From the NCBI GenBank assembly GCA_964591455.1, contig CAZQDZ010000023.1:1-64000 (forward strand): a stretch of 64,000 bases of DNA. Reading direction: 5' to 3'. The notes below the pieces were generated by a model. It did not search any database, was not told where the DNA came from, and was given only the letters and a program-made list of their open reading frames with translations. This stretch comes from RFSX01 sp964591455. GTDB taxonomy: Bacteria; Bacteroidota; Bacteroidia; Chitinophagales; Saprospiraceae. Of the stretch, positions 1-8,173 are shown piece by piece; the stretch's first letter is position 1, and each line of letters opens with the position of its first letter. The position numbers and the translations under genes are program-made.

Positions 1-40
1 ATAACTTGTAGTGATTTTGTGAGTTCTCAAGTTACTACTT

Positions 41-107
41 TTACATAGATGCTATGACGATCATGCTCGTTGCACTTCGCACGCCGCATATCATAATTCC
101 GTTATCA
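41..107 (+). repeat. attC-like imperfect palindromic site 1
   Basis: Palindromic region whose arms at 49-56 and 87-94 pair with one mismatch. It ends in CCGTTATCA (99-107). It shares the string ATGACGATCAT and a similar layout with site 2 at about 793-857. If the crossover lies after the G at 101, the next unit begins TTATCA, and that unit's far end carries the complement TGATAA (793-798). This matches the cassette/attC rule of integrons. No integrase is visible and the unit upstream is cut by the window edge, so the assignment is inference. Confidence 0.45.
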
Positions 108-173
108 ACAAGCAGACAGCAAATTCTAAAGAATGACAGAGGCTAAACAAAATCATTAAACACAAATACTCCT

Positions 174-518
174 ATGACAACAGGAACTTCTATCATTGTA
201 ACTATTGCATTTATACTACTAGTAGGTACTGCTATCCAATTTATAATAAGGAGGTCAAATAAAAGAGACAAACTATCATTGGATAAAGACTGGATGAAAT
301 TTATTGAGGCATCAACACAATCTGATATTGATTTAATTAATGAATATGGTGATAAGCTCATCTGGAATAAACATTTAAAACAAGAGCAACTAACCAAAAT
401 AAGTGAAGTAGTTGAATCCAAAATTGAGAAGAATCCCAAATTGGAGAAATTGAAACTAAATGCTTATAACAAACAACTCCATTATGATAGAACATTGCCA
501 ATTGGCTACGGAAGATAG
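174..518 (+). CDS. small single-span membrane protein of unknown function
   Basis: A 114-residue protein that I do not recognise. Residues about 6-25 form one hydrophobic segment, followed directly by positively charged residues (RRSNKRDK), so an N-out, C-in anchored topology is likely. The rest is a charged, probably helical domain that would face the cytoplasm. The gene lies inside the putative cassette that starts after 101 and ends near 851. It is followed after 2 bp by a second small ORF, so the two are probably translated together. No promoter of the TAnnTTTG type is visible close upstream, which would fit a promoterless cassette gene. Function unknown. Confidence 0.6.
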   Translation: MTTGTSIIVTIAFILLVGTAIQFIIRRSNKRDKLSLDKDWMKFIEASTQSDIDLINEYGDKLIWNKHLKQEQLTKISEVVESKIEKNPKLEKLKLNAYNKQLHYDRTLPIGYGR

Positions 519-520
519 TT

Positions 521-811
521 ATGAATGAATTTAGTAATCATCACTCTAAACTTGCGAACGAAGATTTAATTAGCATCGCATACTTTGAAAAGAGGACAAT
601 CAAAAAGAAAGCAAGAGACTCTGCTAAACAAATTCTAATAGAAAGAAGAGTTCCCGCAAATGAAATAGACGTTATTAAGGGAGACATTAGGGGAAGGAAA
701 AAAGAAGAGAGATTGGCCAAGCTAAGGAGCAAAGAAGTACGGAATATGGAATTTCCTTATAGATGTATTGCTTGGCGGTTAAGAATGCCAGCTGATAACA
801 TGCGACGATGA
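521..811 (+). CDS. small basic protein of unknown function
   Basis: A 96-residue, strongly basic protein with many Lys and Arg residues, no signal peptide and no membrane segment. It starts 2 bp after the stop of the preceding membrane protein, which suggests co-translation. The first half reads like a short helical domain. Its last six or so codons (ending NMRR) run into the attC-like site that starts at about 793, so the C-terminus may have been set by recombination rather than selection; ORFs running into the attC are common in integron cassettes. I do not recognise a family, and there is no evidence of nucleic-acid binding beyond the charge. Confidence 0.5.
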   Translation: MNEFSNHHSKLANEDLISIAYFEKRTIKKKARDSAKQILIERRVPANEIDVIKGDIRGRKKEERLAKLRSKEVRNMEFPYRCIAWRLRMPADNMRR

Positions 812-857
812 CGATCATAGGCTATCGCCTACGACGCCTACCGCCGATTCGTTAGCC
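793..857 (+). repeat. attC-like imperfect palindromic site 2
   Basis: Starts TGATAAC (793-799), which is the reverse complement of GTTATCA at 101-107, the start of the same unit. It contains an inner hairpin (TAGGC/GCCTA) and ends CGTTAGCC (850-857). The next unit therefore starts TTAGCCAT (852-859), and its far end at 2155-2162 is ATGGCTAA, the exact 8-nt complement. This start/end complementarity is what a circularised integron cassette requires. The reading as attC is inference; the complementarities are visible directly. Confidence 0.5.
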
Positions 858-871
858 ATAATAAATCGAAA

Positions 872-2149
872 ATGAAAGAAGTAATAATTCTAATTTTGGT
901 TCTATATTCATATGCCTTATGTGGTCAGGTTAATATTGAAATACAGGATTATCTGCATGCTTCTCAGAAAGTTCTAGTCGACAAAGAAAGAAACAGTCAA
1001 ATTCAGAGTTTTTGGGTTACTCCTCAATTGTGGAGAATACTTGTTGGTGAAAATGAAAAAGTAGTTGAGTATAATTTATTACGTATGGAATCCGAACTTT
1101 CCAATTATCTAATTTGTGGACTGTCTAAAATCAATCGAAAGGACAATCAAGAACTAGAATTCGACACAAACTTAAGCCCTATTCTAATAAACTCAGAAAA
1201 CCGTCAAATCAACTACCTAAATGATGATGAAATAGACAAAAACATACAGGAGCTTTTAATTAGGTTCGAAGCACTTTTTGGCGACAACTTAGGGATGTTC
1301 GGAACAAATTTCAAGCTGTACATTTTTGACATCTCAAATTCTAAGAATCTCTTTGATGTGTATTCAAGTGGCTCCTTTAAAATACAAGTTGATGGTAGTA
1401 TGATAGAATATTCACTTCCACTAACTTGTTATAAAAAAAAGGCAGTTTCCACATCAATAGATTTGTATGAAAAATCTATAAAAGAATTTGATAAGGGCAA
1501 CATAATTAAATCACTTGATTTAGCGGAAAAAGGAATTAATGAATCAGAAGGCATTGTCCAAGCTAGATTAAATTTGCATCTAGGAATTCTCAAACTTATC
1601 CAGAACCAAAATGAAGCTGCTTACAAGAATCTCGAAAAAGCAAGAAAAATGGAGATCTCAAATGATAAAGAATTTAGCATAAAACTATTTTGGGCTTTAG
1701 GCGATTATCACATTAAATACTCTAATTATGGTGAGGCTAATAAACAATATGAGAAAATTTTAGAGATTGATCCCTTATATGATGCTGCATTAATAAATCT
1801 AGGAATCTACAGTATAAACGATCTCAAACTAGAAAAAGGTATTGAATATCTAACTAAAGCAATTGCAAATAGTACTCCTCATGAAGGTTTAGCAAGATTG
1901 AATCGAGGCGTAGCATATCTGCAAACATTTGAGCTGGATTCGGCAAAAAATGATTTCGAAAAATGTATTATAATTGACCCTCTAAATCCGTTTCCTTATC
2001 ACAAATTAAGTTTGTACTATGAAACTATTGGAGATAAAACAAAGACTTGCGAATATCTAAGGAAAGCTTGTGAATTAGACTTTAAGAACTATGGTTCAGA
2101 TCTGGATAAAAATTGGTACAAAGTTGAACTTGAAAGTAAATGCAAATAA
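872..2149 (+). CDS. secreted TPR-repeat protein
   Basis: A 425-residue protein. Residues 1-18 form a signal peptide, probably cleaved near CGQ, so it should be periplasmic or surface-located. Residues about 20-190 form an unrecognised N-terminal domain. From about residue 195 to the end there are several tetratricopeptide-like helical pairs, with recognisable consensus in LGDYHIKYSNYGEA, ILEIDPLYDAALINLGIY and FEKCIIIDPLNPFPYHKLS. TPRs mediate protein contacts, so a scaffold role is likely, but no partner can be named. It occupies the second putative cassette (after 851 to about 2237). At 1.28 kb it is long for a cassette gene. Start chosen because it directly precedes the signal peptide. Confidence 0.75.
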   Translation: MKEVIILILVLYSYALCGQVNIEIQDYLHASQKVLVDKERNSQIQSFWVTPQLWRILVGENEKVVEYNLLRMESELSNYLICGLSKINRKDNQELEFDTNLSPILINSENRQINYLNDDEIDKNIQELLIRFEALFGDNLGMFGTNFKLYIFDISNSKNLFDVYSSGSFKIQVDGSMIEYSLPLTCYKKKAVSTSIDLYEKSIKEFDKGNIIKSLDLAEKGINESEGIVQARLNLHLGILKLIQNQNEAAYKNLEKARKMEISNDKEFSIKLFWALGDYHIKYSNYGEANKQYEKILEIDPLYDAALINLGIYSINDLKLEKGIEYLTKAIANSTPHEGLARLNRGVAYLQTFELDSAKNDFEKCIIIDPLNPFPYHKLSLYYETIGDKTKTCEYLRKACELDFKNYGSDLDKNWYKVELESKCK

Positions 2150-2154
2150 TTACT

Positions 2155-2244
2155 ATGGCTAATACTAGATATCATTCCATACTTATCGTCCAATGCGCAA
2201 CGACTAAACTCATAAGTACAGAAAATATCATTATTCGTTAGTGC
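2155..2244 (+). repeat. attC-like imperfect palindromic site 3
   Basis: Begins ATGGCTAA (2155-2162), the exact complement of TTAGCCAT at 852-859. The central hairpin pairs TACTTAT (2180-2186) with ATAAGTA (2212-2218). Ends ATTCGTTAGTGC (2233-2244). Positions 2171-2229 closely match 2963-3020 downstream, including both stem arms, so the two sites are related copies lying behind two unrelated genes. Confidence 0.5.
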
Positions 2245-2284
2245 ACCTAAATCTAAAATTTGAACAATAACCAAACTCTAAAAA

Positions 2285-2953
2285 ATGAGATTACTAAGCC
2301 TATTTTTATTGAGCATTCTGTTAGGTTTGCCACAATTGTACAGTCAGAATATGGAATTAGAAATGAGTTTTGGAACTCATCTTTCAAGAGCTAACTATAG
2401 TCATATCTCTGAAGTAGAAAACAATGATAATACATTTCATTCCAATGGCAACTCAAACTATTCAATCGCTATTTCATCTCCTTTCAAAAACAATAGGTGG
2501 TATTTGCGAACCGAAATAGGTTTAATTAAAACCAATTCACTTCTTAATTATAGTTTCACATTCAACAACGGCATAATTGAAGAAAGACGAAGCTTGATAA
2601 CAAATCTTTCCAACCAGAAAATACAATTCTCAATTTTACCAGAATATAGAATCACACTTAAGAAATGCAATATTAAATTATATGCTGGACTAATATATAC
2701 ATCAGACCTTACAAATACGTTTACTACAACAAATCAAGATTTTTTAACTGTTTCATATCCTTTTGGTGTAAGAATAGGGTTTAGTCCTCAATTTAAGATT
2801 GGTAATTACTTGTCTATAAATGGAAGTCTTGTCTTGTCAAGATTAGGAAATAGTCAATTACAAGGAACTTTCAGTCCTCAAATAAACTACTCACAGTTAG
2901 GAATTAGTATAGGTATAGTGTACGTACTTTTTGCAAACAATAGCAGCAAGTAA
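2285..2953 (+). CDS. outer membrane beta-barrel protein
   Basis: A 222-residue protein with a signal peptide (residues 1-20, cleavage near LYSQ). The mature part alternates polar and hydrophobic residues in strand-length blocks, with turns such as NNDNTF and SPFKNNR, as in the porin-like outer membrane beta-barrel proteins (OMP_b-brl type) of Bacteroidota. These usually have 8 strands and 180-250 residues, so the length fits. The C-terminal strand (ISIGIVYVLFA) is followed by a short NNSSK tail. It sits alone between two related palindromic sites. The substrate or partner cannot be deduced. Confidence 0.7.
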   Translation: MRLLSLFLLSILLGLPQLYSQNMELEMSFGTHLSRANYSHISEVENNDNTFHSNGNSNYSIAISSPFKNNRWYLRTEIGLIKTNSLLNYSFTFNNGIIEERRSLITNLSNQKIQFSILPEYRITLKKCNIKLYAGLIYTSDLTNTFTTTNQDFLTVSYPFGVRIGFSPQFKIGNYLSINGSLVLSRLGNSQLQGTFSPQINYSQLGISIGIVYVLFANNSSK

Positions 2954-3030
2954 CATTAGATAATCATTCCATACTTATCTGCAATGCTCAACGGCTCAAT
3001 ACATAAGTACGGAAGATATCTGTAGTTGCT
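2950..3030 (+). repeat. attC-like imperfect palindromic site 4
   Basis: Related copy of site 3. The stem CCATACTTAT (2969-2978) pairs with ATAAGTACGG (3003-3012) with one mismatch, and GATA (2959-2962) pairs with TATC (3017-3020). Flanks read CAGCAA (2943-2948) and TTGCTG (about 3025-3030), again complementary. The cassette-end rule is weaker here: the preceding unit starts TTAGTGC, and GCACTAA occurs at 3036-3042 rather than at the expected 5' end of this site. Confidence 0.4.
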
Positions 3031-3122
3031 GATAAGCACTAAAATGCTTACAGCTAGAAAGTTTTTCATATCCTAGATTTTTCGGTGTTCTGTCTGTTCT
3101 ACAGATACTAGAAGTTACATAA

Positions 3123-3452
3123 TTGCTGCTTACAAAATTAAATATTGTTAAAATCGGTACAGGAGGTGACCATGACAGCACTCATAGTGCAGATGTTGAT
3201 TATGCAGAACTTATCCCGCTGTTCTTGACTTTAAACTCTGTTAACTTTTATATGCAAATGGCGAACGAAAATAATCCAGAGAAAGCCTTAAAGCTAATTG
3301 GAGAAAATATTCGCCCTAATCAAAGAGTCTATATAGGAGCAAAACGGACTATCGCGTATGATAAATCAGTCTGGGCTTGTAGACAAGTCATGACTGATAC
3401 TACCAGCATCGTCGTGAACACCAATTGTATAAGATGCTTCACTATTGTCTAA
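3123..3452 (+). pseudogene. internal fragment of a methionine-synthase-like (MetE C-terminal family) gene
   Basis: A 109-residue frame in which residues about 13-68 resemble an internal part of cobalamin-independent methionine-synthase-like proteins: GGDHDSTHSADVDYAEL, then NFYMQMA and RVYIG. The family reads on into a conserved Asp/Cys segment, but here the frame diverges right after RVYIG and ends within 40 residues. Neither the upstream barrel nor the catalytic zinc residues are present. Full-length relatives have about 340-380 residues or more. I therefore read it as a decayed or transferred gene fragment beside the cassette-like region. The family match is from memory of the motif and was not searched. 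Confidence 0.55.
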
Positions 3453-3501
3453 TATCTATTTACCTGAGGGTCGACCCTAAAGATACAAAAGCCAGTCCTA
3501 A

Positions 3502-6500
3502 TTAATTGAGGTCGATATAATGCTTGCTAAAGAACTGTCTGTACTTAGCTGCCGATCGCTGCTTTATGACCTCTCTATAATTCTTTTGTGTTGCTGCATA
3601 TATATCAAATTCTACTTTCTCTACATCCTTGACACCATTTTGTCTAATCACAAATTCGTCCCTATTGTTCAGTATCCCTTTATAGTAGTTCATAGCCTGA
3701 TCTTTTCCTTTCTTAAAAGACCTTACTATTATTACTTGTGAGCCTACATCTGGATTCAAGGTTATATCAGAGATGTTAAGATTATCTCTTCTATGGTACT
3801 TCTTGTTGTAATCAGACATCGCAATTTTGATATCCTGGAGTTGCCTTTGGTCTTTATTATAGACCACTACGAATATATAATGCAACTTATCATTTTCTAA
3901 GACAAAGTCTTCCAGCGCTTCATCATACAAGATGTCATCAAAGGCTTCTTGGTCTCCTTTAAGAAATCTAAGAATTTCATTAGCTTTCACCTCTTCAGGA
4001 GTATTCTTGTGTTTTCTGACAAGATTCTCCAGCTGTTTGATGTACTGTTGCTTACCCTGAGTGGACCCATAGCTCATTGCCAATAACAAATCAAACTTGG
4101 CATCGTAAGAATCATCATTAGGGAAGAGTTCTGCTTTTTCATTATACCTTTCTATCACCGCCTCAAACTGCCTATTGTCGAAAAGCTTGAAACTTCTCTC
4201 ATAATATGCTGCAATAGTGGCTTCACTACTTCTCATTTTCTTAGAGAAGTTAGGATCCAGCGCCAACTTAGTAAATTTGGAATCCGGAAATTCTGACTTC
4301 AATTTATTAAGTACTTGCGCCTCCTGGATATTGTTATTCTTTTCCTGATGTGATCTATATAGATAATATAATGCTTCGTCTCGCTTATCGTAAGAAGGAA
4401 ACTCGTTGATTAATCTGTCTAGTACTTCTATTGATTTGTCATAGTTCTGCAGTCTGTCTCTAAAGAGCACACCTAGATTAAACAAGGCATCTGCTATCTT
4501 TCCATTAGCCACATTTCTCTTTGCATCCGTCGTCGGCACCTCTCTCAAGTATTCTTCTATCTGCTGGTCTGTGACTACTATCTCTTCTGGACTCTCGTCG
4601 TCTAATAAATCATCACCCAGTAATCCAGCATCCGCTCTCAGTGATCGTCGCCAATTATCTTCTAAGTTTCTATCACCCCATGAACGTTTGAAGTCTACCT
4701 TCCCTTTCACGGTAGCCTGTTGGTTATAGGCAAAGAAGCTACTGGTGCCAAATCCCGCTTGCCTATTTGAGCCGGAAGCGAAGACATTGCTTTCCCTTTT
4801 AGAGAATGGATCTTTGCTAGTAGCAGGTTCTTGAACCGCATTATTGGTTATTGCTTCTGTTGCTAGTTCTTTTAGTTCTTCATCTGATAATCGACTTACC
4901 TTTAATAGACTATCCTGATGTGCTACTATTTCTATATTTCTAGCTATCCCCGTTAAGTTCTCAGAAAGTCTTTTCACCTGTCTCCGTCTGTCATCTGTGA
5001 GCGCCATATGTTTTAGTACCTCATCGTAATTCTTCTTTGCTTTGGCATAATATCCCTGTGCAAAGAGTAGCTCTGCCAATTTGTAATAAGCTTCATGCTT
5101 GACATTCTTATTACCGCCTGAAGAAGCCAGCGCTTCATTGAAATCAGCAATAGCACCATCTACATCCCCAGATGCTAATTTCATTTCTCCCCGAGTAAAA
5201 TATATTTGATCACCATAGTTAACATTCTTTCTATCCACAGACATCTTATCCAGTCTAGCCAAAGCCTTACCCATCGTCGTTTGTCCTGTTTTATAGGAAA
5301 GTTTTAGTTCATTAAGTTCAGCATTGAACTTCATCTCATATTCAGGACTAAACTTTTTGGCTCTTTTATATTCTGTATATGCCAGTGCAGTATTATCCTG
5401 ATACTCATATATCTGACCTTTGATGAATGCGTATCTTGCTTTCAAGCTTTTGTCCTTTTCCACATCTATTGCCTGATCCAGTTCTACGAGTGCATTATCG
5501 AACTCACCTAACTTCATATGCATATGTGCTTTGACTGCTGGTAGCTTATCTGATAGGTCTTCATCCAAATATGCTGTCGTTTCCAATCTCTCTACTATGT
5601 TTCTCGCAGATGAGAATCTCTCGGTCTCTAGATAAGTCCTTGCCAGCCAATAAAGTCCTGTGTAGAAGGCCGTTCTATTCTTAAAGACTCCGCCTTCCCC
5701 TTGCGGTCTATTTAACTTTGCTTGTTCCTCTTCTTCCTTCTTTCTAAGTTTCTCCTTTTCCTTCTCATATCTTTCCTTCTCCTTCTGGGCTTCATTAGCT
5801 GCTTCTTCTACTGCTTTTTTAGCTTCTCTTTCTTCCTTCGTCATGCTATCAGTAGGAATCTCCGTTTGCTTAGCCAACTCTGCCTTTTCTTTTTCCTGCG
5901 CTGCGTTTCTCTCCTCTCTTGTCTTATATTTTTTCTTCTTCTTCTTTTTGCCTCTTCTTGATCGCTCTTCTCTCAACTTTTTCTCTGCTTCCTTTGCTTT
6001 CTCTTCTGCTTTACGTTTTTCATCTCTTTCTTTCTCAGCTTCCTTTCTTTCTTTATCTTTTTCCTTTCTAGCGGCGTCTCTTTCCTTTTTTACCTCCTTA
6101 GCAGATTTCCTTTTCAGCTTAGCTTTAGAGTATTCTCTTCCATATGGATTCAGTGGATCGAACTCCTCTTCAAAAAACTGAAATGTTTCCTCCGCAGAAG
6201 CATAATCTTGTTTTAGATATTGTGCCTTACCCATTAAGACATAGCAATCATCCACATAATTACCTGCATCATGGATAGTGGCTACAGTAATAACCTTCTC
6301 TATTGCCTTATCCATTTGGGGTGCTATGGCTGTCGGGTTATCATATTCTACTGAAGCGTAGACTGGTAATATCTTATTGTAATTATTCTCCACTATACCA
6401 TCCAATTCCTGCTCAGTCACTGTCATGATCTCTTTCGCATTGAAATAGCCATTGTACTTAGAAGTGGTATTATGATAGAATTTCTTAAATCCCTTAACCT

Positions 6501-6582
6501 CGTCCTTAGATCTTGTTGTAGAACAACTGATACATAAAGAAAGAGTAATAATTATGCTTAGAAATTGTATTGCTTTCTTCAA
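3502..6582 (-). CDS. porW: PorW/SprE-like TPR lipoprotein of the type IX secretion system
   Basis: A large TPR-rich lipoprotein, 1026 residues from the TTG start chosen here. The signal peptide begins MKKAIQFL and has the lipobox LCISC; starting at the ATG at 6660 would put 26 residues in front of the signal peptide. The motif FKKFYHNTTSKYNGYFNA after the lipid anchor and NYNKILPVY further on are typical of the SprE/PorW family, needed for type IX secretion and gliding in Flavobacterium and Porphyromonas. Several TPR units follow (about 350-600 and 720-880). Odd feature: residues about 155-275 are an almost purely Lys/Glu/Arg coiled-coil insertion containing a run of seven lysines. It stands alone on the minus strand. 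Confidence 0.8.
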   Translation of the reverse strand: MKKAIQFLSIIITLSLCISCSTTRSKDEVKGFKKFYHNTTSKYNGYFNAKEIMTVTEQELDGIVENNYNKILPVYASVEYDNPTAIAPQMDKAIEKVITVATIHDAGNYVDDCYVLMGKAQYLKQDYASAEETFQFFEEEFDPLNPYGREYSKAKLKRKSAKEVKKERDAARKEKDKERKEAEKERDEKRKAEEKAKEAEKKLREERSRRGKKKKKKKYKTREERNAAQEKEKAELAKQTEIPTDSMTKEEREAKKAVEEAANEAQKEKERYEKEKEKLRKKEEEEQAKLNRPQGEGGVFKNRTAFYTGLYWLARTYLETERFSSARNIVERLETTAYLDEDLSDKLPAVKAHMHMKLGEFDNALVELDQAIDVEKDKSLKARYAFIKGQIYEYQDNTALAYTEYKRAKKFSPEYEMKFNAELNELKLSYKTGQTTMGKALARLDKMSVDRKNVNYGDQIYFTRGEMKLASGDVDGAIADFNEALASSGGNKNVKHEAYYKLAELLFAQGYYAKAKKNYDEVLKHMALTDDRRRQVKRLSENLTGIARNIEIVAHQDSLLKVSRLSDEELKELATEAITNNAVQEPATSKDPFSKRESNVFASGSNRQAGFGTSSFFAYNQQATVKGKVDFKRSWGDRNLEDNWRRSLRADAGLLGDDLLDDESPEEIVVTDQQIEEYLREVPTTDAKRNVANGKIADALFNLGVLFRDRLQNYDKSIEVLDRLINEFPSYDKRDEALYYLYRSHQEKNNNIQEAQVLNKLKSEFPDSKFTKLALDPNFSKKMRSSEATIAAYYERSFKLFDNRQFEAVIERYNEKAELFPNDDSYDAKFDLLLAMSYGSTQGKQQYIKQLENLVRKHKNTPEEVKANEILRFLKGDQEAFDDILYDEALEDFVLENDKLHYIFVVVYNKDQRQLQDIKIAMSDYNKKYHRRDNLNISDITLNPDVGSQVIIVRSFKKGKDQAMNYYKGILNNRDEFVIRQNGVKDVEKVEFDIYAATQKNYREVIKQRSAAKYRQFFSKHYIDLN

Positions 6583-6940
6583 AATATTAAACTCGTCAAA
6601 TGATGAATATGTACTATGCTTGGAGCATTCATACTGTATGATATAATGTACTGATAACAAACGATTTATCAGTCTCCTATATTATATCTGGTGTAGAGGA
6701 TCCTCCAGGATTATAAACGTCCTCGTTGGTTAAATCTTGTACAAAGAAAATGCAAATTTGGAAGGGATGTCGCAACGATCCATCAAGAGGCTTGACTGTA
6801 ATATATAAACAACTCATAATCAGTAGTGTATAAATGCGTTTTTATGTAATGAAATTATATTGATGCAGTTATAGCAGCTTTATCACGAAGGTTTTAGCTT
6901 TGTGCCAAATTTTCACACTTCTGATACCTGAGAATTCTTA
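6583..6940. other. divergent intergenic region
   Basis: About 360 bp between the divergent porW-like and M23 peptidase genes. I see no ORF or repeat in it. A promoter-like element TAGCTTTG lies at 6895-6902, about 40 bp before the peptidase start. Confidence 0.5.
6895..6902 (+). promoter_or_regulatory. Bacteroidota-type -7 promoter element upstream of the M23 peptidase
   Basis: TAGCTTTG matches the TAnnTTTG consensus of the Bacteroidota primary sigma factor. It would give a 5' leader of about 30 nt before the start at 6941. No clear TTTG is seen at the -33 position, so this is a moderate call. Confidence 0.4.
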
Positions 6941-7735
6941 ATGGCGGACTTAACAGAAAAACATAGTAATAACCGCTCGGACAAGTACCGAATTGTCGTC
7001 TACGATGATGATACGCTAGCGGAAATCCGTACAACAAAGGTGACGAAGTCGGGAATAGTCCTTGGCATCATTCTATTTTTTCTGACCTCTAGTCTTTTGA
7101 CTGCCTTGCTCATATCATTTACACCATTAAGGTATCTGGTACCCGGCTATGCTGATATAACCAATAATAGAACCTATGTGGAAATCAACACGAAACTCCA
7201 ATCGTTGGAAGATGAGCTTAATGCTCAAAGAGTCTACACCAATGGGCTAAAAAATATGCTCAATCCTTCAGGGACAAAAATATCCGATTTAGCTGGTCTC
7301 GAGGAAGCTAGTGGTGGCAAGATGGGTGCTCAGCCATCTGCGCTAGACATCGCTCTGGATCACTATTATTTTTATAGTCCGCTGAATGGCACTGTAAGTT
7401 CTTCTTTTGACAATGAAAGAAAGCACTTTGGGGTAGACATTGTCTCCAAAAAAGATAGCCCCATTAAAAGTGTTCTGGATGGTGTGGTTATCAATGCAGA
7501 CTGGTCAGCAAATACGGGTAATACTATAAGTGTTCAGCATGACAATGATTTGATTTCAGTGTATAAGCATAATTCCAAATTATTAAAGAATATTGGCGAA
7601 AAGGTATCTGGTGGTGAAGCGATAGCAATTATTGGCAATACAGGACTACACAGCAGTGGGCCTCATGTACATTTTGAGTTATGGCACAAAGGAGAACCAG
7701 TAAATCCATTAACATATATAGATTTAGAAAAATAA
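6941..7735 (+). CDS. membrane-anchored M23 (LytM) family peptidase
   Basis: A 264-residue protein with a cytoplasmic N-terminus, one membrane segment (about 38-60), a short coiled-coil stalk (about 80-100) and a C-terminal LytM/M23 domain facing the periplasm. The zinc ligands expected for an active enzyme are present: H162 and D166 in HFGVD, and the HxH pair H242/H244 in HVHFEL. M23 enzymes cut peptide cross-links in peptidoglycan, so a role in cell-wall growth or division is likely. The following HAD gene starts only 12 bp downstream, suggesting one transcript. Confidence 0.88.
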   Translation: MADLTEKHSNNRSDKYRIVVYDDDTLAEIRTTKVTKSGIVLGIILFFLTSSLLTALLISFTPLRYLVPGYADITNNRTYVEINTKLQSLEDELNAQRVYTNGLKNMLNPSGTKISDLAGLEEASGGKMGAQPSALDIALDHYYFYSPLNGTVSSSFDNERKHFGVDIVSKKDSPIKSVLDGVVINADWSANTGNTISVQHDNDLISVYKHNSKLLKNIGEKVSGGEAIAIIGNTGLHSSGPHVHFELWHKGEPVNPLTYIDLEK

Positions 7736-7747
7736 ATCCGGTTTTAT

Positions 7748-8170
7748 ATGGACAAGCAACTTAATGAACTGAAGGATAAAAATGGCAATGCATTAAGCCC
7801 AATATTATCAGATGACACAAAAAACTATCTCATAGATATAGATGGGACTATTTGTGATGACATCCCTAATGAACAGCCAGAAAGAATGATAACGGCTGAG
7901 GTATACCCGGATGCGCTAGAAATTCTCAATAAGTGGTATGACGAAGGTCACATTATTACCTTTTTTACTTCGAGAACAGAAGCACACAGGGAGGTGACTG
8001 AAGCTTGGTTAAGTAAACATGGTTTTAAATATCACGGCATGTTGATGGGCAAACCACGTGGCGGCAACTATCATTGGATAGATAATCATCTTGTGAAAGC
8101 AACACGGTTCAAAGGTAAATTTACAGACCTGATTATGGCTCAGAAAAACATTGAAGTTTTTAAGGATTAA
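7748..8170 (+). CDS. HAD-superfamily phosphatase-like protein
   Basis: A 140-residue protein. The HAD nucleophile motif DIDGT is at residues 30-34 and a second motif (FFTSR) near 78; the basic residue could be the lysine in MGKPRGG, and HWIDN near the end corresponds to the acidic motif. It is short and without a large cap, as in small HAD phosphatases. Homologues in Bacteroidota are often labelled phosphoheptose isomerase, which the motifs do not support. The substrate is unknown. It lies 12 bp behind the M23 peptidase on the same strand and is convergent with the epimerase gene. Confidence 0.75.
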   Translation: MDKQLNELKDKNGNALSPILSDDTKNYLIDIDGTICDDIPNEQPERMITAEVYPDALEILNKWYDEGHIITFFTSRTEAHREVTEAWLSKHGFKYHGMLMGKPRGGNYHWIDNHLVKATRFKGKFTDLIMAQKNIEVFKD

Positions 8171-8173
8171 AAG

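Noticed and set aside
143..439. 98-codon ORF on the minus strand
   Set aside because: Opposite-strand shadow of the gene at 174-518, with a low-complexity translation and no independent support.
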